From Neocallimastix lanati (nom. inval.) (Eukaryota; Neocallimastigomycota; Neocallimastigomycetes; Neocallimastigales; Neocallimastigaceae): a DNA stretch of 45,000 nucleotides. Both the position numbers and the translations under genes were made by a program. The notes beneath the pieces were generated by a model that saw nothing but the letters and a program-made list of their open reading frames with translations, had not been told where the DNA came from and searched no databases. The stretch lies in NCBI GenBank assembly GCA_016946835.1, contig JACVTC010000062.1:455001-500000 (forward strand), in the 5' to 3' direction. This document shows positions 36,690 through 45,000 of this stretch, in pieces; the stretch's first letter is position 1, and the number at the start of each line of letters is the position of its first letter.

Positions 36690-36815
36690 ACCATCATGTA
36701 TACACATGCGATTCATTTCAAGCATTCGTCGCTGCCCCTTCATGCTTGTTCATTCTTCTGCATGTATATCGTCAGTATGTGTGTATGGGCATATATTGCC
36801 TGCAATTACATTTTG
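36690..36815. other. G/C-rich island with hairpin, candidate non-coding RNA
   Basis: G+C is about 45% over 36721-36780, between flanks near 10%. No open frame of useful length crosses it. CAAGCAT (36719-36725) pairs perfectly with ATGCTTG (36742-36748) over a 16-base loop, and outer TGTATACACAT / ATGTGTGTATG stretches could pair partly. No match to tRNA, snRNA or 5S rRNA was found by eye. A snoRNA-like or lineage-specific RNA gene is the simplest guess. Confidence 0.4.
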
Positions 36816-37043
36816 TATGTATGAAATATTAAATATTAAAATATATATATATTATTGTTATTATTTATAATTATTATTTATGATTATTTATGATTATTTA
36901 TGATTATAATTATTAATTTATATTTATTTTATTCAAAATATTACAAAAAGTAATATTTTAAATATTATATAATTAAAATAATATTTTTTTTTATTAATTT
37001 TACGTAATTATTGTCTTTTATTATAATTATTATTATTATTATA

Positions 37044-37090
<47 letters not shown>

Positions 37091-37612
37091 TTTAACATAA
37101 CTTAAATATAATTATTTTATATCATTAAATTTTTTATCATTAGTATTATTATTCAAAATAATAATATTTTCAGGAACATTAAAAATAGTTAATATAAATA
37201 ACTAATTATTTATTTTAGTAACATTTTATTATTATTAATGAAAATAATAATAAAACAATATAAATCTATGTTTATGTCACATGATATATTTAATTAATTT
37301 ATTATTTATCCATACAATAAATTACTATATCCTTCAGAATTATTATAATTGAATAAATTTATTGATATATAATAATAACAAGGAAAATTTTAAACTATAT
37401 AATTTTTCTTTGATATTTGTAATTATTATCAATAAAGTAAGCACCTCAGTTCTATCTATACTAATGAATTATTTTTAATAGTTAAATGAAAAGAAAATTA
37501 TTTGGTAGATGTAAAATTTTCATTTTAAATCTTTTAAGTTCTATTGTATAAGTATTATTGTATTAATATCATGTATAACTATTTTAATAATACTAAAATA
37601 ATTATTATTTAC

Positions 37613-37855
37613 ATATTATTTATTATTTATTATTTATTATTTATTATTTATTATTTATTATTTATTATTTATTATTTATTATTTATTATTTATTATTTAT
37701 TATTTATTATTTATTATTTATTATTTATTATTTATTATTTATTATTTATTATTTATTATTTATTATTTATTATTTATTATTTATTATTTATTATTTATTA
37801 TTTATTAATAATACTCTTTTTATTATTTATTATTTATTATTTATTATTTAAGTAT
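37613..37855. repeat. Heptanucleotide array (TTATTTA)n with unique core
   Basis: About 27 tandem TTATTTA units, then a unique core AATAATACTCTTTTTATT (37806-37823), then about four more units. The same array-core-array arrangement occurs at 41493-41670, and an inverted variant near 35600-35640. The + strand frame encodes only YYLLFII repeats. Confidence 0.95.
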
Positions 37856-38019
37856 ATGTGTTTTTATAATAAATTTTATTTAATTTTTGTATTTATTTAA
37901 TACGTAAATTTTATTAATTTTAAGAACTCATTTTTTAAGATAATAAAAATAATTATTTTTTATACTAAAAATTGAATGTGGTTCATTTCACCAATTTTTA
38001 TAATACAAATTTTCAATAC

Positions 38020-38038
38020 GCCATTTATTTTTAATGGC
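38020..38038. other. GCCATT/AATGGC hairpin, possible element end
   Basis: GCCATT (38020-38025) and AATGGC (38033-38038) form a 6-bp stem over 7 bases in a small less A/T-rich patch (37975-38065). ACGCCATTTATTT here resembles ACGCCAATTTATT, the reverse complement of 41358-41370, on the other side of the transposase pseudogene. These might be remnants of terminal inverted repeats, but the match is short. Confidence 0.3.
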
Positions 38039-38159
38039 TTGTAAAATTTTTTGTTGACGCCATAAAAATTTTAAAAAAATTATATGTAAAAAAAAATAAA
38101 TGTATAAATAAATAAACAAACAAATAAATAAATAAACAAAGAATGTAATAAGTATATAA

Positions 38160-38612
38160 AATAAAATAAATAGTAGAAATATGAATATAAAGTACAGATT
38201 TAATAAAATAAAATAAAATAAATAATTGAAATATGAATATAAAGTACAGATTTAATAAAATAAAATAAAATAAAATAAAATAAAATAAATAGTAAAAATA
38301 TGAATATAAAGTACAGATTTAATAAAATAAAATAAAATATAATATAATAAAATAAAATAAATAGTAGAAATATGAATATAAAGTACAGATTTAATAAAAT
38401 AAAATAAAATAAAATAAAATAAAATAAAATAAAATAAAATAAATAGTAGAGTATTAAATATAAAGTACAGATTGAATAAAATAAAATAAAATAAAATAAA
38501 ATAAATAATAGAATATAAATATAAGTACAGATTGAATAAAATAAAATAAAATAAATAGTTGAAATATAAATATAAAGTACAGATTGAATAAAATAAAATA
38601 AAATAAATATCT
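38160..38612 (+). repeat. Minisatellite, left arm of a foldback
   Basis: Seven units of about 55-80 bases. Each has a core ATATGAATATAAAGTACAG followed by ATT(T/G)AAT, a variable (AAAAT)n run and AAATAGTWGAA. Unit starts, by AAGTACAG, are near 38191, 38245, 38309, 38382, 38465, 38524 and 38577. The right arm at 38925-39780 is its reverse complement. Confidence 0.9.
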
Positions 38613-38924
38613 AATAATTTTTTATTAAAGAATATTACAGATCAATGTTTTAGAAATGAAATTTTTTTACATTTTTATTGTATTCAATTGATGATGTAAT
38701 TTAATATATAAAACAATATTATTGATTGTTAATAATCTCATTAAATATAAATGATTTTTTTACTTTCTAACATATATAATTAAATAAAACATTTTATTTT
38801 TAAAAATAAATCGTCTTTAATATTCTTTAATAAAAAATAATGATAAATATTTATTTTATTTTATATATTAGTACTTTTATATTATTATATTCAATATTTA
38901 TTTTATTTTATTTTATTACTTGTA

Positions 38925-39780
38925 CTTTTATATTATTACATTCAATATTTATTTAATTTTATTTTATTTTATTTTATTCAATCTGTACTTTATATTTAAT
39001 ATTCTACTATTTATTTTATTTTATTTTATTTTATTTTATTTTATTTTATTCAATCTGTACTTTATATTTATATTTCAACTATTTATTTTATTTTATTTTA
39101 TTTTATTCAATCTGTACTTTATATTTATATTTCAACTATTTATTTTATTTTATTTTATTTTATTCAATCTGTACTTTATATTTATATTTCAACTATTTAT
39201 TTTATTTTATTTTATTTTATTTTATTTTATTTTATTTTATTTTATTTTATTTTATTTTATTTTATTTTATTTTATTTTATTTATTTATTTTATTTTATTT
39301 TATTTTATTTTATTTTATTTTATTTTATTTTATTTTATTTTATTTTATTTTATTTATTTATTTTATTTTATTTTATTTTATTTTATTTTATTTTATTTTA
39401 TTTTATTTTATTTTATTTATTTATTTTATTAAATCTCTACTTTATATTCATATTTCTACTATTTATTTTACTTTATTTTATTTTATTTTATTTTATTTTA
39501 TTTTATTTTATTTTATTTTATTTTATTTTATTTTATTTTATTTTATTTTATTTTATTTTATTTTATTTTATTTTATTAAATCTCTACTTTATATTCATAT
39601 TTCTACTATTTATTTTACTTTATTTTATTTTATTTTATTTTATTTTATTTTATTTTATTTTATTTTATTTTATTTTATTTTATTTTATTTTATTTTATTA
39701 AATCTCTACTTTATATTCATATTTCTACTATTTATTTTACTTTATTTTATTTTATTTTATTTTATTTTGTATACTTGTAC
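38925..39780 (-). repeat. Minisatellite, right arm of a foldback
   Basis: Eight or nine units in the opposite orientation to the left arm, with core CTGTACTTTATATTYATATT, the variant CTCTACTTTATATTCATATT in later units, and very long (TTTTA)n runs (up to about 160 bases). The two arms face each other across about 310 bases of unrelated A/T DNA (38613-38924). The 170-codon + strand frame at 38920-39432 is just this repeat (FILFY). Confidence 0.9.
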
Positions 39781-39926
39781 TTACTATTACATTATTTATT
39801 TATTTATTTTTTTTTTTACAAATAATTGAAAAACTAATTTTTCAAAATTAGTATTTAGAATAATATTGGATAATTAATATAATAATTTTAATTATATAAT
39901 TAAAAAATATTTATAAAAATATAGAA

Positions 39927-40950
39927 ATGGAAAAAAATCTTATTATCGATATAAGTGAGTCTAACAAAGGAAAAAAATAAATTATTATTAATAAAAAAAA
40001 TAAATTTAATTTTTCATATATAAGAAAAGATAATTCAAAAGTTTATGTACAGAAATAAATGTAAATCTTTTATTATTTTAAATGATAAGAAAGAAATCTT
40101 AAAATATGATAGTTCACATAATCATCCTGAAAAAGAATACGATGTATCTCTATCTATAATGAAACATAAAATTAAAGATGGAATTGAAAAAAAGTTCAAT
40201 TCCATGGTATAAAAATAAAACCCCTATATAATAAAATTTCTAAGGAAATGTGATTTATATGTTCAGAAGATAATTCAATTAAATCCCAAATATCAAGAAA
40301 TTTAAATAAAAACTACCATCCAATGTAACAACATTTACTGAAATTTCTAATGAATCTGAATATTATAAAACAAAGTGAGGTGAAAATTTTATGATATTCA
40401 AAAAATATTAATTTAATAATTTTTCAATCTCCTTTTCAAGTAAAATTATTTAAGGAATATAATGATGATATATTTGTTGATGGTACATTTTTTATTGCCC
40501 CTAAATTTAGTTATCAAATATTTATTACAAGAACTTACGCTAAAGAATTAGATAGTTTTTACACTACTTCTTTTGCAATATTATAAAATAAAGAACAAGA
40601 AATATATAAAATATTTAAAAAATTAAAAAAAAAGCTAGTATATGTAACAATAATATTATAATTGCAGAATCAATAGTTATTTAAATAATTTATTTCTAAC
40701 AATACCATCTTATTATAAATTAAAAGATAAATTAAATGAACTTGAACATTTGCCATATTATGATTATTAAAGAAAAATAAGAGGAATTTAGAAAATAAAA
40801 AAAAGAGCAATAAATAAAGCTAATGAAATCAGTGTCTTAATTGAACGCTACAAAAATATTGAAACCAAGTTAATTGATACTAAATGTGATAGAAATAATA
40901 CTATTAATTTGTGGTTTGATTGTTTAACTGATTTAAATAATATAATATAA
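39927..40950 (+). pseudogene. MULE-type transposase pseudogene with FLYWCH-like zinc finger
   Basis: A decayed coding region. From ATG 39927 it reads MEKNLIIDISESNKGKK then a stop. After the stop and a frameshift a zinc-finger-like block follows (NKCKSFIILNDKKEILKYDS then SHNHPEKEYD), with the Cys and H-x-H typical of the FLYWCH/WRKY-GCM1 finger of Mutator-like elements. Around 40441-40590 the frame reads DIFVDGTFFIAPKFSYQIFI and on to SFYTTSFAIL before a stop. This is the start of the MULE transposase domain, with the D-G-T that carries the first catalytic Asp. Later the frame is lost; the middle of the domain, including the other acidic residues, seems deleted, and a C-terminal scrap remains (IPSYYKLKDKLNELEHLPYY near 40707). 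At least four stops and two frameshifts make it non-functional. It was probably inserted in the repeat-rich region and left to decay. Confidence 0.8.
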
Positions 40951-41492
40951 ATATTATTTTATAATAAAAAATTAAAAAATGAGGAATAACCAAACGAAAT
41001 AATCAGAATTCTGTCATTCAAAAATTTAATTTATAAAGCTTATTAAATTTATACAGTTTAAATAAATATTCAAATACGTCTCTATAATTATTAATTTTAT
41101 CATTATAACTATTATTTTTTTAATAACATTTAAATTAATAATATTTATATTTTTAATAACATTTATATTTTTATATAATTTTTTTTATTAATAGCATTTA
41201 AATAAAAGAATTAAAATCATAAAATCTAACCATTATATGATTTATTTAATTATTCACTTAATAATTAATTTAAAATTTGAAATAACAAAATAATACAATA
41301 AAATAATATTATGTAGCATAAAATATCTATAGCCACAAATTTATATATATCACGTGAAATAAATTGGCGTAATGCAACCTCCCCATAAAATATTAATATA
41401 AGATAAGAATATAATATTGATAATAATATAAAAATATAAAAATATAATATTAATAATATAAAAATATAAAATAAAATGTGATTATTTTAACA

Positions 41493-41670
41493 TTATTTAT
41501 TATTTATTATTTATTATTTATTAATAATACTCTTTTTATTATTTATTATTTATTATTTATTAATTATTATTTATTATTTATTATTTATTATTTATTTATT
41601 ATTTATTATTTATTATTTATTATTTATTATTTATTATTTATTATTTATTATTTATTTATTTATTATTTAT
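41493..41670. repeat. Heptanucleotide array (TTATTTA)n with the same unique core
   Basis: TTATTTA units around the core AATAATACTCTTTTTATT (about 41523-41540), as at 37806-37823. Together the two arrays form direct repeats flanking the foldback and the transposase pseudogene. Confidence 0.9.
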
Positions 41671-42304
41671 TATGAATATATCTAAAATTTAATGGTAAAT
41701 GTAATATGATAAACTAACCCCATATATCATAAAAAATATAATTTTATAATTACCATTAATTAAAATAATTTAAAATAATTTAAATTAAATTTCATATATT
41801 GAAAATAGACTAAAAATTTTTTTTTAATCTTATATTTATAGATGTAAAAATATAAATATGAATTATCCATTTATTTGTTAGATAAAGAAAATAATTTATA
41901 AAAAAAAAATCAGTTATTCGTAATATATGAAATTTAATCAATATTGAAATAAAATATTACTGTAACATATTATTATTTATACTAATAATCATATTTTCAT
42001 AGATTATATTTAAGTGAATAAGCAATTATATACACACTCTAAGTTCTTTTTAATATTTTTTTCATATAAAATTATATGAAAAGTATTATGATAAAAGAAT
42101 AATAGAATTAAATATTTATAGAAATAATAAAAATGTGTTTTATTATTATTAGCAAACCCCATATATACTTAAAGAGTTAGATACCCAAGAAAAAAAATAT
42201 AAATAATGATGTATAATATAAATTTAGGCAGAAAACAAATGTGTATTATTTTTATAAATAGAAATAAAATAATAAAAAAAATAAAAATATTATATATATT
42301 AACT

Positions 42305-42515
42305 ATTCACATAATAAATAAATAAATAATAAATAAATAATAAAAAATAAGTATATAAATAATAAATAATTAAATAATTAAATAATAAATAATCAAATAA
42401 ATATTAAATAATAAAATAATAAATAATAAATTAAATAATAAATAAATAAATAATAAATAAATAAATAATAAATAAATAAATAATGAATAATTAAATAATT
42501 AAATAAATAAATATA
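42305..42515. repeat. AAATAATAAAT-type tract
   Basis: Irregular tandem mixture of AAATAAT, AAATAAATAAT and AATTAAAT units over about 200 bases. It resembles the heptamer arrays but is less regular and lacks the unique core. Confidence 0.8.
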
Positions 42516-43304
42516 TATATTAGTAAATAAATATTTATATACATTTATTTATTAATGATTAGTATATATATTAAAAAAGATTTATATTATATCTAAATAT
42601 AATAACTAAATATATTATTTAATTAATAATTAAATAAAAATATAATTAAAAAAAAAAAAAAAAACATATTTATTATTTATAAGTTAACTTTTTATTTTTT
42701 TTTTTGTTTGTTGCTTTTCATAACGGCAAGAAAGAAATTGAAATTTTTTGTTTTTAAGGAATAAAATAATAAATTAAAATTAAAATCATATATATATATA
42801 TATATTTATTCATTTGTACTGAATATAATAATAAATATTTAAAATCCTTTTATTTTTTTTATAATATTTATTAAAGTACAATTTGGTTATATGATAAACA
42901 ACAAAAACAATAATATAATTATTCCTTAAATAAAAAAAAAAAATTTACATTTTATTAATTATTACTTTATAATAACTATAATTTCATGATTAATTTAATT
43001 TAAAAAAGTAAATTTTTTATTTAATATCTTTTATTATTATTATTTTTTTAATATATATGTATATATGTATATATGAATATTTCAATTCTCTTATTAAATA
43101 AGTCGAGAATCAAAATAAAATAAAAAGTTAACTAAAATGGATAAAACCAATATATGAATAAATAAAAGAAAATTCAAGTATATTTTTAAGCATTAACTCA
43201 TATTATTTAATTGAATAAAATAAAATTCAAATGAAAAGAAAATAGACAATGAAAGTTAGATATACATTTTTCTTTAATAAACTATAAACAATAAAAATAA
43301 TATA

Positions 43305-43336
<32 letters not shown>

Positions 43337-43679
43337 AAAACTTTAGTAAATTAAAATTCAAAAACTAATTTTTATGGATATTTATTTTCATCAATAATTG
43401 AATGAAATATCTTTATTTATTTATTTTAATAGTTATTAATATCATATTTAGAAATTTGTATTATATACATTATTCCAATGATTTAAAAACTATTACTCTA
43501 CTGATATTATTGTTATAACTTATTGAGAATAATCTAAACAAAAACAAAAACAAACAAAAAAAAAACATTAAAACAAAGAAATGAAATTTTAATCATTAAT
43601 ACTAATATCAATACTTTAATTTTTTGTATATACGTTTATTTTAATTATTATCTTAAAGAAATAATATCAATTCAGCAAA

Positions 43680-44512
43680 ATGTCTTCTTATATTATCCGT
43701 GAATATCCAGGTGTTGCAACCTTTTTTTCCTCTAAGGAATATTTAGAAATCTATAAAGGTGAATTATTAATAAAATGAAACCATTTTTATAGTTTTAATA
43801 AATATAAAAGTATTTTTTTCTAATTCATTTATTTATTATATATTTTAAAAAAAATTAATTATAATTTATTTAATTTTATATTTATAAATATTTTATAATA
43901 TAATATCTAATAATGCTTATTCAAAATTAACCTCTTAAATAAAAACTCACATAAAACGCTCTAATACAAAATTTTTAATGATAAAAATAATATTTAAATA
44001 TATTTTATTAAAGAAATTAATACTTTAAAAGAAACTGAAGATCCAGTGACAGCTCCATTTCAATCAAAATATAAAGTAATTAAAATTAAAATAATTCTGA
44101 ATTTATAATTTAAATTAAAAGAATTAATATAAAATATTGATTATGTATATATATATAAATAACCCATATTATATTAATTTTTAAATTTGATTTTAAATAT
44201 ATATATATGTATTTTAAAATAATATAATATGTACAATGCTAAAACAAAAATGTAATTTTAACTATTTATTAGGCTAGAGAAATTATGGTAAATAATTTAT
44301 TTATTTAAATTTAAAGTTAATATTTTAATATATTTTATTAATTTTACAATTCGTTTTACTCTCATTTTCCATAAAATATAGTTGGATTTAAAAGAAAAAT
44401 TTATTCAAAGAATTAGAACAGGTGCAGAAGAAGTTACACAAGAGGTATATTATTCAATGAACCTATTTTTGAAAATTTTCAAATAAGAAGCGTGAAAATA
44501 TTAATAAATTAT

Positions 44513-44562
<50 letters not shown>

Positions 44563-44644
44563 TTATTGATATTGTTATTATTATTGGTTTGTTCTAATAT
44601 ATATATATATATATAATATATTTTCGTTTTGTATTTAAAATTTT

Positions 44645-44714
<70 letters not shown>

Positions 44715-45000
44715 TAATAATAATTAAAAAAACAATACCAATAACAACAAACAACAACAACAACAATAAAAACAATGACAATGATAATAATAATAATAAT
44801 TTATATATTTATAAAACTAGACTGAAGAATTAATTTTAGCATTATTTAATTATCATTTGGGATTAAATTATATTGAAACAGATGAAGAATCACCAGGTGA
44901 AAAAAATCTTAATGCAAGGTAAATTACTTTGAAAATCATTTATAAATCGTTTAATACAGATATATATATAAGATTATATATATATTTTTATTATATATAT
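43680..45000 (+). CDS. KIFBP: KIF-binding protein (KIFBP) homologue, 5' part
   Basis: Exons visible: 43680-43758, 44014-44075, 44273-44287, 44382-44444, 44821-44918; the last donor is at 44919 and the gene continues past the window. The joined 105 residues start MSSYIIREYPGVATFF. They align with the N-terminus of animal KIFBP (KIAA1279): APFQSKYKAREIMLDLKEK corresponds to EPYKSKYSARALLEEVK, and LALFNYHLGLNYIETDEESP to the IEFHLGVNHIDTEELSAGE segment that starts the helical TPR-like repeats. KIFBP binds motor domains of certain kinesins and blocks their contact with microtubules; the full animal protein is about 620 residues, so roughly a sixth is seen. Exon 3 is only 15 bases (AREIM) yet is needed for the SKYxAR match. 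Intron 4 carries a 48-T run and an AAT array. Identity is firm; function in this organism is by homology. Confidence 0.87.
44514..44561. repeat. 48-base T homopolymer in KIFBP intron 4
   Basis: Uninterrupted T run within intron 44445-44820, well upstream of the acceptor at 44819-44820. It is followed by a TA run and an AAT array. Confidence 0.9.
44650..44712. repeat. (AAT)n array in KIFBP intron 4
   Basis: About 20 AAT triplets with one GAT interruption, then ACA/ACAACA-rich sequence up to about 44780. It is the second low-complexity block of the 376-base intron. Confidence 0.9.

Larger units (their letters stand above)
34263..37612. other. Repeat-rich intergenic region
   Basis: No protein gene supported. 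Holds heptanucleotide tracts (34925-35110; 35600-35710 in the opposite orientation), the second copy of a dispersed repeat (35970-36150), a short ATTCATGACTCTTA tandem repeat (36126-36246), a G/C-rich island (36690-36815) and a TTA run (37028-37088). The antisense frames at 35518-35745 and 35946-36203 are made of these repeats. Confidence 0.75.
40951..43679. other. A/T-rich spacer with heptamer tracts
   Basis: No gene seen. It contains the second heptanucleotide array (41493-41670), AAATAATAAAT-type tracts (42305-42515), a small less A/T-rich patch (41325-41395) that may mark an old element end, and a T run (about 43311-43332). The last 300 bases are the 5' flank of the KIFBP-like gene; no specific promoter element is recognisable. 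Confidence 0.7.

Noticed and set aside
37544-39432. Frames encoding YYLLFII or FILFY repeats
   Set aside because: Direct translations of the heptanucleotide array and the TTTTA runs of the minisatellite; membrane-like look is an artefact of composition.
38160-39780. CRISPR-like or centromeric array
   Set aside because: Spacing is irregular, the intervening DNA is simple AAAAT repeat rather than unique spacers, and the genome is eukaryotic. A centromere role cannot be judged from the sequence.

Overview
The window looks like nuclear DNA of an anaerobic gut fungus (Neocallimastigomycota). This is inferred from composition and gene style, not from a marker gene. Intergenic DNA is almost pure A/T, with long homopolymer and microsatellite tracts. 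Introns are A/T-rich GT..AG type (GTAAGT-like donors). Proteins are rich in Asn/Lys/Ser/Glu with poly-Asn runs and little poly-Gln. There is an LRR transmembrane protein with a low-complexity tail and a decayed MULE-type transposase, both of the style common in these fungi. Dictyostelium was considered; the 2-3 kb spacers and lack of poly-Gln argue against it.

Layout. 1-3715: A/T repeats, no gene. 3716-6270 (+): six-exon gene for a 563-residue disordered protein that I read as a FAM122/PABIR-like inhibitor of PP2A-B55. 6271-8784: spacer with a tandem duplication. 8785-11124 (+): one-exon, Asn/Lys-rich protein of unknown function. 11125-14067: empty spacer. 14068-22227 (+): one-exon gene for a 2719-residue coiled-coil protein with 21-residue repeats. 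22925-23370: a G/C-rich island with a short ORF and hairpins. 24560-28220 (-): seven-exon gene for a 730-residue coiled-coil, acidic protein. 28221-31253: poly(A)-punctuated repeats and probable decayed mobile DNA. 31254-34254 (-): seven-exon gene for a 727-residue LRR-transmembrane protein. 34255-43679: repeat-dominated region with heptanucleotide tracts, a second G/C-rich island, a large foldback made of minisatellite arms, and a MULE transposase pseudogene. 43680 to the window end (+): first five exons of a KIF-binding protein (KIFBP) homologue, running off the end.

The genes do not form a pathway or cluster; this is ordinary eukaryotic gene order. PP2A-B55 regulation (cell-cycle exit) and kinesin regulation (KIFBP) are both cytoskeleton/division functions, and the giant coiled coil could be a structural filament, but any link is speculation. 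All exon joins given here were worked out by hand and kept the reading frame; several also restore recognisable protein motifs across junctions.
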